DNA of 64,000 nt from Elstera cyanobacteriorum (GTDB lineage Bacteria; Pseudomonadota; Alphaproteobacteria; Elsterales; Elsteraceae): contig NZ_NOXS01000035.1 of the NCBI RefSeq assembly GCF_002251735.1, positions 314,814 to 378,813 on the forward strand, read 5' to 3'. Positions 16,967 to 26,649 of the stretch are shown here, in pieces. The translations under genes and the position numbers were made by a program. The notes beneath the pieces were generated by a model that searched no databases, was not told the origin of the DNA, and was given only the letters and a program-made list of their open reading frames with translations. Positions within the stretch are counted from its first letter, which is position 1. Every line of letters begins with the position of its first letter.

Positions 16967-17832
16967 CACCCGTGGGTTGCGAGGTCGGCAGCGACCTCCG
17001 GCGGCAGTTCGTCGTCTTCCTCTTCGCCCAGGTAGGCTTTGATGACGACCGGGTCATTACGGATCTCTTCGGGCGTGCCCGCAGCAATCCGCTTGCCGTG
17101 ATCCAGCACATAGATGCGGTCCGACACCTGCATGATCACGCTCATATCGTGTTCGATTAGCAGAATCCCAATCTGCTCTTCATCACGGATACGGAACAGC
17201 AGCTTGTTGAGTTCGAGCGATTCGGAGGGGTTCAAACCCGCCGCCGGCTCGTCAAGGCAGAGCAGCTTCGGACCAACGCACATGGCACGGGCGATTTCTA
17301 CCCGGCGCTGCGCCCCATAGGGTAGGTTCCCGGCTTCTTCATCGGCGCGGTGGGTGAGACCCACGAGGTCGAGCCAATATTTCGCCTTTTCCACCGCTTC
17401 CTTTTCGGCCTTGGCATAGCCGCCAAGATTGAACAGGCCAAGGAACGTATAGCCCGAAGCACGCATCAGCGCATTGTGCTGGGCGACGATCAGGTTTTCC
17501 AGCAGCGTCATCTTCGGGAAGAGACGGATATTCTGGAAGGTGCGGACCACCCCCGCCACTTGCGCGACCTTATGATTATCCAGCTTTTGAAGCTGATAAT
17601 CGCGGTCAGGATGGTGGAAGGTCAAATTGCCCTCGGTCGGCTTGTAGAAGCCGGTGAGACAGTTGAACAGCGTGGTTTTGCCCGCGCCGTTCGGGCCGAT
17701 GATCGCCGTGATCTGCCCCCGGCCCGCGACCAGCGACAGATTGTCGATGGCGACGAGACCGCCGAAGCGCATGGTCAGCCCATCCACCCGCAGCAGCGGG
17801 TTTTTGACGGCGCTATCGTCATACTGAGCCAT
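16966..17832 (-). CDS. livG: Branched-chain amino-acid ABC transporter ATP-binding protein LivG
   Basis: A 288-residue LivG ATPase. Walker A is GPNGAGKT at residues 46-53, signature LPYGAQRRVEIARAM and Walker B LLCLDEPAAGLNP; the switch histidine is in GILLIEHDMSVIMQ. The start was placed at ATG 17832, since the preceding in-frame codons overlap the livM end and do not resemble LivG. This gene begins four bases after the livM stop, and its own stop overlaps livF, so translation of the operon is tightly coupled. It differs clearly from the LivG at 3248-4072, so the two systems are paralogous rather than recent duplicates. Confidence 0.94.
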   Translation of the reverse strand: MAQYDDSAVKNPLLRVDGLTMRFGGLVAIDNLSLVAGRGQITAIIGPNGAGKTTLFNCLTGFYKPTEGNLTFHHPDRDYQLQKLDNHKVAQVAGVVRTFQNIRLFPKMTLLENLIVAQHNALMRASGYTFLGLFNLGGYAKAEKEAVEKAKYWLDLVGLTHRADEEAGNLPYGAQRRVEIARAMCVGPKLLCLDEPAAGLNPSESLELNKLLFRIRDEEQIGILLIEHDMSVIMQVSDRIYVLDHGKRIAAGTPEEIRNDPVVIKAYLGEEEDDELPPEVAADLATHG

Positions 17833-17836
17833 GATC

Positions 17837-19126
17837 TCAGGCCCCCTTGTTCGTATGAAGCCGCAGGGTAGGTTCGCGATGCGAGACAACCCCCTTCGGA
17901 CGCCAGACCATGATCAGGATCATTGCGGCCCCGAACAGCAGCATGCGGCTTTGTTCGAAATCGCGCGTCACTTCCGGCAATAGCACGAGGAAGAGCGCGG
18001 CAAAGACGACGCCGATCTGACTGCCCATCCCGCCAAGCACGACGATGGCGAGAATGGTCGCGCTTTCCATGAAGGTGAAGCTCTCGGGGTTGATGAACCC
18101 CTGCTTCGCCGCAAAGAAGCTGCCCGCGAACCCGCCCAGCATAGCACCGATGGCAAAGGCCGTTAGCTTGGTGTTGGTCGGGTTCATGCCCAGCGATTTA
18201 CAGGCGATTTCATCTTCGCGTAGGGCTTCCCAGGCGCGGCCAATCGGTAGCTTGCGTAAGCGATTGACCAGCCAATTCGTCAGCAACGCCAGAGCGAGAA
18301 TGACGAAATAGGTGAAAATGATCTGGTGGGTGCGCTCATATTCCAGCCCAAACAGGGTATGGAACGCCCCCTCGCGGTTCCCAAACGGCGCGATGCCGAA
18401 GAAATCCATGCGCGGGATCGAGGCGATGCCGTTCGGCCCGCCAGAAAGCGAGCCCCAGTTTAGCAGCACGACGCGGATGATTTCCCCGAACCCGAGGGTG
18501 ACGATGGCGAGGTAATCGCCACGCAACCGCAGGGTCGGCGCGCCGAGCAGAACACCGAAGATCGCGGCAAACAGCCCGGCGAGCGGCAGGCACTCCCAGA
18601 AGTTCAGGCCAAAGTTGATCGACAGCAGCGCGTAGCTATAGGCGCCGACCGCGTAAAAGGCGACATAGCCGAGATCGAGCAGCCCCGCGAGACCAACGAC
18701 GATATTCAGCCCCCAACCGAGCATCACGTAAATCAGCACGTTGATGCCACGATCCAGCCACGAACGGTCGGAGAAGGGCAGGAACGGCAGCGAAATGGCG
18801 ATGCCCAACAGGACATAGCGCAAGACCATCCCGATCATCTTTTGCCGGGCAATGCTCTCGGGCGTCGGTTCGGCCGATTTCTTCACCGGTTTGAATTCCA
18901 GGAAGAGCTTGAACAGCAACCGCCCGACAAAACCCGCAATCACGGCATAGGCCAACAGGTCCCAGCGCCCGCGCACAGACAGCGCGCCGTTCTGGTCGTA
19001 GGTCTGCAAGCCAATCAGCGGAAAGGCGAGAAAGAAGCTGACGAAGGCGGTCATCACCGCATCCTTCAGCAGAGCCGGAACATCGATAGCGCGGCGCGCC
19101 ATCCCCGGCGAAACCTGAGTGGACAT
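17837..19126 (-). CDS. livM: Branched-chain amino-acid ABC transporter permease LivM (long form)
   Basis: A 429-residue permease. The first ~120 residues add extra membrane segments, as in the E. coli-type long LivM. The core starts near INVLIYVMLGWGLNIVVGLAGLLDLGYVAFYAVGAY and includes PTLRLRGDYLAIVTLGFGEIIRV and AWEALREDEIACKSLGMN, the conserved EAA-like coupling region that contacts the ATPases. The C-terminal motif ILAIVVLGGMGSQIGV is also present. It sits three bases after livH and four before livG in one operon. It forms the transmembrane pore with LivH. Confidence 0.94.
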   Translation of the reverse strand: MSTQVSPGMARRAIDVPALLKDAVMTAFVSFFLAFPLIGLQTYDQNGALSVRGRWDLLAYAVIAGFVGRLLFKLFLEFKPVKKSAEPTPESIARQKMIGMVLRYVLLGIAISLPFLPFSDRSWLDRGINVLIYVMLGWGLNIVVGLAGLLDLGYVAFYAVGAYSYALLSINFGLNFWECLPLAGLFAAIFGVLLGAPTLRLRGDYLAIVTLGFGEIIRVVLLNWGSLSGGPNGIASIPRMDFFGIAPFGNREGAFHTLFGLEYERTHQIIFTYFVILALALLTNWLVNRLRKLPIGRAWEALREDEIACKSLGMNPTNTKLTAFAIGAMLGGFAGSFFAAKQGFINPESFTFMESATILAIVVLGGMGSQIGVVFAALFLVLLPEVTRDFEQSRMLLFGAAMILIMVWRPKGVVSHREPTLRLHTNKGA

Positions 19127-19129
19127 GGA

Positions 19130-20044
<915 letters not shown>

Positions 20045-20379
20045 GCCAGCCCCCACACACGGCCGGGCCGCCTTCGATGATCGAAGGAGCCACAGCGATG
20101 AAGCCTCAAGCACGGCGGACGAGGAAACCCGACCGACCGTCCTGTTCAACCCGTTCCTCAGTCCGCGCCCTGATCGTTTTTTTTGGTTTCGACCAGTCCC
20201 TGTGGCACTTCCTATGGGTTAAAATCCCCAGAATCCCAGGCGGGTCAAGCTGATTCTGGCGAAATTGGGGCTTAAACGGCGGGAGTTTTTGTTTCTTGTT
20301 TTTTTCAGAATGTCTCCCTTCCGAAATTAGAAAAAAATTACAGTTTCAAGCGAAAAGGACAGCAAAACGGACATAAAGA
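20045..20379. other. Intergenic region upstream of livHMGF
   Basis: This stretch has no credible gene. It contains A/T-rich runs around 20175-20185 and 20285-20345 that contrast with the surrounding sequence and presumably hold the livH operon promoter. I could not fix -35 and -10 boxes with confidence. Confidence 0.5.
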
Positions 20380-20404
20380 AACCCCCAGCAGGATGCAGGG
20401 GGTT
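20380..20404 (-). terminator. Rho-independent terminator of the FAD-linked dehydrogenase gene
   Basis: AACCCCC at 20380-20386 pairs with GGGGGTT at 20398-20404. The minus-strand transcript continues TTCTTTATG. It is 48 bases after the stop of the dehydrogenase gene. Confidence 0.85.
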
Positions 20405-20452
20405 CCTGTTCAACGGCACAAGCTATCGTGGCCCGGCGACCGCGCTTTCCGC

Positions 20453-21868
20453 TTAAATCTTTACGATCTTGCCGGGGTTCAGAATATTACTGGGATCAAA
20501 GGCGCGCTTCAGTTGACGCATCACCGACATCGCTGGGCCATGTTCGGCCTGCATAAAGGGGATTTTACCGTAGCCGACGCCGTGTTCGCCCGTGCAGGTG
20601 CCGCCACAGGCAATCGCGCGGTGAACCAGCCGTTCGTGCAGCGCTTCGGCTTCGGCAATCTCGGCGGGACTGTCGGGGTCGATCAGATAAAGCATGTGGA
20701 AATTGCCGTCGCCGACATGACCGACCAGGGTTCCTTGTAGGCTGCTCTGGGCCAGATCGGCCTTGGTTTCGTGGATGCAGCGCGCCAGCTCGCTGATCGG
20801 CACGCAGACATCCGAGGTAAGACCGCGGGCGCCGGGGCGCAGGCCGAGGGCGGCATAATAGGCCATATGGCGGGCATTCCACAGGCGCGAGCGATCTTCC
20901 TGGGTGGTCGCCCACTGAAAACCGCCGCCGCCGTTTTCTTCGGCGAAGGCGCGCACGATTTCCGCCTGCTCCTTCACCCCCGCCTCGGTGCCGTGGAACT
21001 CGAAAAACAGCGTCGGCGCGACGGGGTAATCGAGCTTGGAATAGCGGTTGATCGCGTCCATCTGCGCATCGTCGAGCAACTCAATCCGCGCCATCGGAAT
21101 GCTGGACTGCATGACCTGAATGACCGTATCGACCGCCCCTTCCAGGGTCTTAAAGCTGCACACCGCCGCCGACATGGCTTCAGGGATACCATAGAGCCGC
21201 AGGGTAATCTCGGTCATGATCCCCAGCGTGCCTTCGGAGCCGACGAAGAGCCGGGTCAGGTCATAGCCCGCCGAGGATTTGCGCGCCCGCCCGCCGGTTT
21301 TGATAATCCGGCCATCGGCCAGCACGACGGTAAGGCCCAGCACATTTTCGCGCATCGTGCCATAGCGCACGGCGTTAGTGCCGGAGGCGCGGGTGGCGCT
21401 CATACCGCCTAAGGAGGCATCGGCCCCCGGATCGATCGGGAAAAACAGGCCGGTATCGCGCAGATATTCGTTAAGCTGCTTGCGCGTTACCCCCGCCTGT
21501 ACGGTGCAATCCAGGTCTTCCGGGCTAACGCGGACGATCTTATTCATCCGCTGCAAATCGATGGTCACGCCGCCTTCCAGCGCCGCCACATGGCCTTCCA
21601 GCGAGGTGCCGGTGCCATAGGGAATGACCGGTACGCCATAGGCGGCGCAGATGGTGACGGCATTCGCCACTTCTTCAGTCGTCTCGGGGAAGATCACCGC
21701 ATCGGGCGGCATCGTCGGGTGCCAGGATTCGTCGCGCCCATGATGGTCGCGCACGGCCTGGGCGGTGCTTACCCGCTCGTCCCCCAGAAGCTGTTTGAGT
21801 TCGGCCACCGCCGCCTCCAGGGCCGAACCGGAGACGCGGTGCTTTTGCGGTGCAACAATTGTCGCCAT
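20453..21868 (-). CDS. FAD-binding D-lactate / 2-hydroxyacid dehydrogenase (GlcD/Dld family)
   Basis: A 471-residue VAO-family flavoprotein. The PCMH FAD-binding domain is near residues 50-230 (VIPYGTGTSLEGHVAALEGG, DPGADASLGGMSATRASGTNAVRYGTM). The C-terminal oxidase cap ends with GGTCTGEHGVGYGK and FDPSNILNPGKI, the family signature. The best fit is a cytochrome-linked D-lactate dehydrogenase (LDHD/Dld type). Stand-alone glycolate oxidase GlcD is an alternative, but no glcE or glcF lies nearby. GGGGAG precedes the ATG. The gene is monocistronic, ended by the hairpin at 20380-20404. The physiological electron acceptor cannot be told from sequence. Confidence 0.88.
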   Translation of the reverse strand: MATIVAPQKHRVSGSALEAAVAELKQLLGDERVSTAQAVRDHHGRDESWHPTMPPDAVIFPETTEEVANAVTICAAYGVPVIPYGTGTSLEGHVAALEGGVTIDLQRMNKIVRVSPEDLDCTVQAGVTRKQLNEYLRDTGLFFPIDPGADASLGGMSATRASGTNAVRYGTMRENVLGLTVVLADGRIIKTGGRARKSSAGYDLTRLFVGSEGTLGIMTEITLRLYGIPEAMSAAVCSFKTLEGAVDTVIQVMQSSIPMARIELLDDAQMDAINRYSKLDYPVAPTLFFEFHGTEAGVKEQAEIVRAFAEENGGGGFQWATTQEDRSRLWNARHMAYYAALGLRPGARGLTSDVCVPISELARCIHETKADLAQSSLQGTLVGHVGDGNFHMLYLIDPDSPAEIAEAEALHERLVHRAIACGGTCTGEHGVGYGKIPFMQAEHGPAMSVMRQLKRAFDPSNILNPGKIVKI

Positions 21869-21958
21869 GACATTTCTCCCCTTTCCGCGACCCTAGGCCC
21901 CGGGGTGGGCAGGCGACAAGCGACGATACGGACGGGCCGCCCCGCCCCCCGTGCAAGA

Positions 21959-22858
21959 CTAGAAAGCGGTAAAATCCCACGCAGTCTCCGCCACGGCTTG
22001 ATCGATGAAGGCGCGGACTTTCGCCGGAACCAGCCGCCCGCCGGGATGAACAATATGGATCGGCAGCGGCGGCGGTTCGAAGGCGGTGAGCAGGGGGACC
22101 AAATCGCCCGCCCGCACGGCATCGATCACCTGATAGGACAGCAGCCGAACGATGCCGCCATTGCGGGCGCAATGCCAGATCGCCGCATCGGCGCTATTGG
22201 TCGTGTAGTGGGGCTGGATCGGCAGGCGAATGTCCTGCCCTTCGGCCTGGAAGCGCCATTCGGCCACCCCCGGAGCAATCGCGAAGTGGATCAGCGCATG
22301 CGCCGACAGATCCGCCGGATGGGACGGCACGCCGCGCCCGGCCAGATAGGCGGGGGTTGCCACCAAGATACGGCGAACGGCCCCTAAGCGCCGGGCAATC
22401 ACGCTCTGGTCGGCCAGATCGCCGATGCGCACGGCAAGGTCGATCCCCTCTTCGACCAGCGCGACGTTACGGTCAGACAGCAGAAGCTCCCCCGAAACCC
22501 CTGGATGGCGCGAGAGATAGTCGCACATCAGCGGGCTAACATGCAGCCGCCCGAAGACGTTAGACGCCGCCACCGTCAGCCGCCCGGCGGGATGCGCCCG
22601 TTCCTCCCGCGCCAGCGCCTCCGCCTCATCAAGATCGAGCAAAAGCTGACGCGCGCGAATAAGATAGCGCTGCCCGGCATCGGTTAGGGAAACCGCCCGG
22701 GTCGTGCGGTTCAACAGGCGCAGGCCGAGATGCTCCTCCAGCCCCGCCACCAACCGCGTCACGGCGGAGGGCGTCAAACCCAGCTTGCGCGCCGCCGGGG
22801 CAAAGCCGCCCCCGTCCGCCACGCCCACGAACACCCGCATCGCCTGCAGCCGATCCAT
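21959..22858 (-). CDS. LysR-family transcriptional regulator
   Basis: A 299-residue LysR protein. The N-terminal winged helix-turn-helix (MDRLQAMRVFVGVADGG, FAPAARKLGLTPSAVTRLVAGLEEHLG, LLNRTTRAVSLTDAG) covers residues 1-60. The substrate-binding domain follows (VSGELLLSDRNVALVEEGIDLAVRIG). It is of the widespread CrgA-like group. The ATG at 22858 is preferred because the HTH starts there; upstream in-frame sequence runs into the divergent gene. It is divergent from the AhpD-like gene at 22978 and probably regulates it, which is the common LysR arrangement. The co-inducer is unknown. Confidence 0.9.
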   Translation of the reverse strand: MDRLQAMRVFVGVADGGGFAPAARKLGLTPSAVTRLVAGLEEHLGLRLLNRTTRAVSLTDAGQRYLIRARQLLLDLDEAEALAREERAHPAGRLTVAASNVFGRLHVSPLMCDYLSRHPGVSGELLLSDRNVALVEEGIDLAVRIGDLADQSVIARRLGAVRRILVATPAYLAGRGVPSHPADLSAHALIHFAIAPGVAEWRFQAEGQDIRLPIQPHYTTNSADAAIWHCARNGGIVRLLSYQVIDAVRAGDLVPLLTAFEPPPLPIHIVHPGGRLVPAKVRAFIDQAVAETAWDFTAF

Positions 22859-22977
22859 GATTATCCCAAAAATCGCAATAGTCTGTTTTAGATTTACTGA
22901 ATTATCGCAAGTTAGGAAAGATGAGAGGGTCTTCTCAACGGCGCCCCACAGTGGGGCCGCCCCGCAGGAGAGACCCA

Positions 22978-23514
22978 ATGTCCCATATCCCGACCCCCGC
23001 CAGCCTCGACGCCGCCCCCGCTGCCAGCCAGCCGCTGCTGAGCAAGGTTCAGGCCCAGCTTGGCAGCCTGCCGAATTTCTTCCGTCTGCTCGCCACAAGT
23101 CCCGCCGCGTTAACGGGCTATCTCGACCTGGGCGCCGCCCTGAGCCAGGGGGAGCTTGACCTGAAGACCCGCGAACGCATTGCGCTGGCGGTCTCCAAGG
23201 CCAATAGCTGCGATTATTGCGGCGCGGCCCACGGTTATCTCGCCACCCATCTCGCCAAACTCGACGCGGCGGAAATTCGCGCCAACCGGGCGGGTGGATC
23301 GACCGATACCAAGGCCGACGCCGCCGTGCGTTTCGCCACCGAGGTGGCCCGCAGTCAGGGCCGGATCGACCCGGCAACGCTGACCGCCGCCCGCGCCGCG
23401 GGTTTTTCCGATGCGGCCTTGATCGAGATCGTTGGCGTCGTCACCCATGTGACCTTCAGCAATCTGATCAATAACGCTTTCGATACCGAAATCGACTTCC
23501 CCCTCGCCGCCTAA
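22978..23514 (+). CDS. AhpD/carboxymuconolactone decarboxylase-family peroxidase-like protein
   Basis: A 178-residue all-helical protein of the AhpD/CMD superfamily. The redox motif SCDYCGAAH places Cys78 and Cys81 with His85, and upstream LDLKTRERIALAVSKAN is the usual Glu-containing helix. Proteins of this type act as thiol peroxidases or alkylhydroperoxidase partners. ATG 22978 has GGAGAG six bases before it. It is divergent from the LysR gene, 119 bases apart, and is followed after 73 bases by a flavin-binding protein on the same strand, so the three may form a stress-response unit (inference). Confidence 0.88.
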   Translation: MSHIPTPASLDAAPAASQPLLSKVQAQLGSLPNFFRLLATSPAALTGYLDLGAALSQGELDLKTRERIALAVSKANSCDYCGAAHGYLATHLAKLDAAEIRANRAGGSTDTKADAAVRFATEVARSQGRIDPATLTAARAAGFSDAALIEIVGVVTHVTFSNLINNAFDTEIDFPLAA

Positions 23515-23587
23515 GGCAAATCCCGAGCGGGTCACGCGCCCCGCGACGACGCATTTGCCTTAAAACGCTAAAATCGGAGCGCCCGCC

Positions 23588-24196
23588 ATGTCCCAGTCGC
23601 CCAGCAGCGATATCGCCTTCACGCCCAGCGTCAAAGCCCTGCAAACGCGGCTGGGATCGCGCGCGCAATATGCCAAAATGGAAGCGCGCGGGGAGTTCCG
23701 CACGGAAGTAAGCGCCGATCTAACGCTGTTTCTAGCCGCCCAGCGTAGCTTCTATCTGGCAACGGCCACCGCCGACGGTCAGCCCTATATCCAGCACCGG
23801 GGCGGACCGCCGGGGTTTCTGAAAACCCTTGATTCCGAAACGCTCGGCTTTGCCGATTATCGCGGCAACCGCCAGTATCTGTCGTGGGGCAATCTGCTGG
23901 ATAACCCCAAGGTGCATCTGTTCTTCATGGATTACACCCACCGCCGTCGCATCAAACTCTGGGGCACGGCACAGGTGATCGAAGACGACCCGGACCTGAT
24001 CGCCCGCCTGCACGATCCCATGGCAGAAGGCGTGCCGGAACGGGCCATCCTGATCCGCGTTGCCGCCTGGGACATCAACTGCCCTCAGCATATCCCCCAA
24101 CGGTTCGAGGCGGCGGATGTCGCCGATGCGCTGGCAGCGCGGGACGCCCGCATTGCCGACCTTGAGGCCCAGATCGCCGCGCTTACCCAAGGATAG
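23588..24196 (+). CDS. Pyridoxamine 5'-phosphate oxidase-family (FMN-binding) protein
   Basis: A 202-residue split-barrel flavin-binding protein. The PPOX-type core runs from about 40 to 160 (FLAAQRSFYLATATADGQPYIQHRGGPPGFL, LGFADYRGNRQYLSWGNLLDNPKVHLFFMDY) and ends with WDINCPQHIPQRF, a motif of the larger PPOX-like group. A predicted coiled tail (DALAARDARIADLEAQIAAL) closes the protein. True PdxH enzymes differ in motif, so this is more likely a general FMN- or haem-binding redox protein. It follows the AhpD-like gene by 73 bases on the same strand and may share its regulation. Confidence 0.85.
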   Translation: MSQSPSSDIAFTPSVKALQTRLGSRAQYAKMEARGEFRTEVSADLTLFLAAQRSFYLATATADGQPYIQHRGGPPGFLKTLDSETLGFADYRGNRQYLSWGNLLDNPKVHLFFMDYTHRRRIKLWGTAQVIEDDPDLIARLHDPMAEGVPERAILIRVAAWDINCPQHIPQRFEAADVADALAARDARIADLEAQIAALTQG

Positions 24197-24223
24197 GCGC
24201 GGCGGCGGGAGGAGCGCGGCGTG

Positions 24224-24913
24224 TTAACGCGCCGTCTGGCCGAACAGGATTTTCTTCTCCTCGTCGGTCATCGTCGGGGTCTTGCGCATCCCTTCGCCCT
24301 TGGCATAGGCGGCAATCGTCGCCGGGCGGGCGGCGATGGCGTTAAACCAGCGCTTTAGGTTCGGGAAATCGTCGAGGTTTTGGCCCTGGCGCTCGTGCGG
24401 GACGATCCAGGGGTAGGCCGCCATATCGGCGATGGAATAGGCATCGACGATAAACTCCCGGCCCTCCAGGCGCTTGTTCAACACACCATACAGCCGGTTG
24501 GTTTCCTTCACGTAGCGGTCCATCGCGTAGGGAATTTTTTCCGGTGCATATTGCACGAAATGGTGGTTCTGCCCGGCCATCGGCCCCAGGCCGCCCATCT
24601 GCCAGAACAACCATTCGGTCGTTTGCACGCGGCCGCGCAGGTCTTTGGCCAGGAACTTACCGGTCTTTTCGGCCAGATAGAGCAGAATGGCGCCCGATTC
24701 GAAGACCGAAATCGGCGCCCCCCCGTCCGCCGGGGCGTGATCGACGATCACCGGCATGCGGTTGTTCGGCCCAATCTTCAGAAAATCCGGGTGGAACTGC
24801 TCCCCTGCGCCGATATTAATCGGCTTGATCTGATACGGCAGCCCGGCTTCTTCCAGAAACAGCGTGATCTTATGACCGTTCGGCGTCGGCCAGTAATAGA
24901 GATTGATCGACAC
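24224..24913 (-). CDS. Glutathione S-transferase family protein, YfcG-like
   Basis: A 229-residue GST. The N-terminal thioredoxin-fold domain (INLYYWPTPNGHKITLFLEEAGLPY, NNRMPVIVDH, ISVFESGAILLYLAEKTG) contains the TPNGxK motif of YfcG/Nu-class enzymes. These act as GSH-dependent disulfide-bond reductases rather than transferases. The helical C-terminal domain (WLFWQMGGLGPMAGQNHHF, YSIADMAAYPW) agrees. I considered maleylacetoacetate isomerase for the tyrosine pathway found elsewhere in the window, but the motif does not fit. It is convergent with the PPOX-like gene and upstream of no operon partner. Confidence 0.9.
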   Translation of the reverse strand: MSINLYYWPTPNGHKITLFLEEAGLPYQIKPINIGAGEQFHPDFLKIGPNNRMPVIVDHAPADGGAPISVFESGAILLYLAEKTGKFLAKDLRGRVQTTEWLFWQMGGLGPMAGQNHHFVQYAPEKIPYAMDRYVKETNRLYGVLNKRLEGREFIVDAYSIADMAAYPWIVPHERQGQNLDDFPNLKRWFNAIAARPATIAAYAKGEGMRKTPTMTDEEKKILFGQTAR

Positions 24914-24993
24914 AGCGCGCCCCCTCGGCTTTGGTTAACACCGTTCCAAGGTGGCGCAGACCGGGCCGGGCCGCAAGGGGGGACGCTGAAAAA

Positions 24994-25578
24994 TCAGGCG
25001 GCTTGCGGCGTGGGCGGCAGGAGGGGCCGAATCAGGCGCGGCCAATACTCAAGCCCACCCGTCACCGCATCGGCGGCGTCCTGCATCGCCTCCAGCCAAT
25101 AGGACACCGGCGTTGCAGCGGTGAGGTCGAGGTCGGCTTCCACCGTCCCATCTTCCTGGTGCATCACGCCCGATAGGCGCTTGGCGATGCGGCGCATCGG
25201 CAGGTTTTCTGGCAGACAGAGCATAATCAAGTGCTGCGCGCCGCGATTGCGGGCGATGGTGACCGCACGGCCCGTCAATTCCCGCCCCAGACCGGCGCGC
25301 TGGAAGTCGGGTTCGATAGAAATCGCCAGCTCGGCGCGGGTTTCCGGCACGGGCAGCGGGCTTTCGAACGCCAGTTCGACAAAACCGCGCAGCACGCCTT
25401 CAACAAAAACGCCGACCGCAACGGTGCGGCTCCAGTCCAGCCCCGCATACCGGCGGGCGATCCACTCGCTCGAAACCGTGCCGTGGAAGCGCAGGCGCCG
25501 GTCGGAATCCGGCAGGCGGCAGAGATGATCGACCATCGCCGAAGCATCGGCGGCGCCCAGTTTACGGAAATGACCCAT
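24994..25578 (-). CDS. GNAT-family N-acetyltransferase
   Basis: A 194-residue GNAT protein. The acetyl-CoA-binding motif A reads ELAISIEPDFQRAGLGRELTGRAVTIARNRGAQHL (from about residue 95), with the Q/R-x-x-G-x-G/A signature QRAGLGREL. It begins LGAADASAMVDHLCRLPDSDRRLRF, a pattern seen in short acetyltransferases fused in other bacteria to acyl-CoA synthetase-like proteins. The substrate is unknown. ATG 25578 has GGAGGGTG just upstream; a GTG one codon earlier is less likely. It is monocistronic and divergent from the DjlA-like gene. Confidence 0.85.
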   Translation of the reverse strand: MGHFRKLGAADASAMVDHLCRLPDSDRRLRFHGTVSSEWIARRYAGLDWSRTVAVGVFVEGVLRGFVELAFESPLPVPETRAELAISIEPDFQRAGLGRELTGRAVTIARNRGAQHLIMLCLPENLPMRRIAKRLSGVMHQEDGTVEADLDLTAATPVSYWLEAMQDAADAVTGGLEYWPRLIRPLLPPTPQAA

Positions 25579-25872
25579 CACACCCTCCTTCCCCCGGCCA
25601 CACGGCGGGGTATCGTCAGGTCCAATCGCGGATCGTTCTCTCCCGGAGGCTTTTTGCGCCGCCGCAATTTACGGTGGCTTAGCCTCACAACTCCCGATAA
25701 ATCGGGGCACTGCTTATGGTGCAGCGCAGCATTTAGCGTGACTACATAGGTAACGGCGCCTGCCCCATCCGTCAACCCCCCAGGCCCGTTCTGGCGGGTG
25801 ACGAAACCGCATCGGGGCGATAAGGTGCCGTGCATCACGTGCAACCCTAAGCCGGAGAGGAGGCCCTTCCCG
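25579..25872. promoter_or_regulatory. Divergent promoter region, GNAT gene and djlA-like gene
   Basis: The 294 bases between the two divergent starts hold no small gene I can support. They contain the upstream signals for both genes; a purine-rich GGAGAGGAGG lies ten bases before the djlA-like ATG. Confidence 0.5.
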
Positions 25873-26616
25873 ATGGATCTGATCACCGTCAGCGCTGTTC
25901 TGGCCGGCGTCGGCTGGGTGCTCGGCGGGCCTTTGGGCGGCTTGATCCATGATTTCCTTGGCGATGCCTGTGACCGGCTGACCGGCGACCGGCCTCTGCC
26001 GCCGCCCGACCAGGCGGTGAAATCCATCGCCTTCACCATCGGCGTTATTGCCCTATCGGCGAAAATGGCGAAGGCCGATGGCGCGGTGACGCTGCCAGAA
26101 ATTACCGCTTTCCGCCGCCTATTCACCGTCTCGCCGGAAGAGCAGGAGAACGCCCGCCGCGTTTTTGACCTGGCCCGCCGCAACACCGCCGGGTTCGAAA
26201 CCTACGCGCGCCAGATCGCCGCGCTGTTTCCGCCCGCGTCGCCGGTCTTGGAAGAACTGTTGGGCAGCCTTGCCGCCATCGCCCGCGCCGATCACGAAAT
26301 CCACCCGGATGAGGTGACCTATCTTCAGCAGGTAGCCGCGATTTTTGGGTTTGAAGGCCAAGCCTTCCGTGCGGTGCTGCAACGGCATCTGGGCCTTGAT
26401 GCCTGCTGCGGCGATCCCTATTGCACCTTGGGGGTGGAGCCGAGCGCCAGCGATGCCGATATTCGCCGCGCCTATCTGGCGCTGGTGCGCGACCATCACC
26501 CAGACCGGCTGATCGCCGGTGGCTTGCCTGCGGAAGCCATCAGCCTTGCGACCGAAACCCTGGCCGGGATCAATGCCGCCTGGGAGACGATAAAGAAAGA
26601 GCGCGGTTTAGCTTAA
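25873..26616 (+). CDS. djlA: DjlA-type membrane-anchored TerB/J-domain co-chaperone
   Basis: A 247-residue protein with the DjlA order of parts: one N-terminal hydrophobic anchor (about residues 3-25), a central TerB-like helical domain (about 45-160), and a C-terminal J domain (DPYCTLGVEPSASDADIRRAYLALVRDHHPDRLIAGG) containing the HPD motif. J domains stimulate DnaK ATPase, so it is probably a membrane-proximal DnaK co-chaperone. Start ATG 25873 has GGAGAGGAGG ten bases upstream; 25 in-frame codons lie further upstream. The gene ends inside the stem of a terminator hairpin shared with ppa. Confidence 0.85.
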   Translation: MDLITVSAVLAGVGWVLGGPLGGLIHDFLGDACDRLTGDRPLPPPDQAVKSIAFTIGVIALSAKMAKADGAVTLPEITAFRRLFTVSPEEQENARRVFDLARRNTAGFETYARQIAALFPPASPVLEELLGSLAAIARADHEIHPDEVTYLQQVAAIFGFEGQAFRAVLQRHLGLDACCGDPYCTLGVEPSASDADIRRAYLALVRDHHPDRLIAGGLPAEAISLATETLAGINAAWETIKKERGLA

Positions 26617-26624
26617 CCGCGCTC
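26599..26624. terminator. Bidirectional terminator between djlA-like gene and ppa
   Basis: GAGCGCGGTT at 26599-26608 pairs perfectly with AACCGCGCTC at 26615-26624, spanning the djlA-like stop codon. On the minus strand it is followed by TTTCTTTAT, which suits ppa. On the plus strand the tail is CTCATCTTC. Confidence 0.75.
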
Positions 26625-26649
26625 CTCATCTTCTGGCAGAAGCGGAAGA

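Noticed and set aside
24224-24913. GST as a possible maleylacetoacetate isomerase
   Set aside because: Its N-terminal TPNGHK motif fits YfcG/Nu-class GSTs, not the Ser-Ser-Cys region of zeta-class isomerases, and it is 14 kb from the tyrosine operon.
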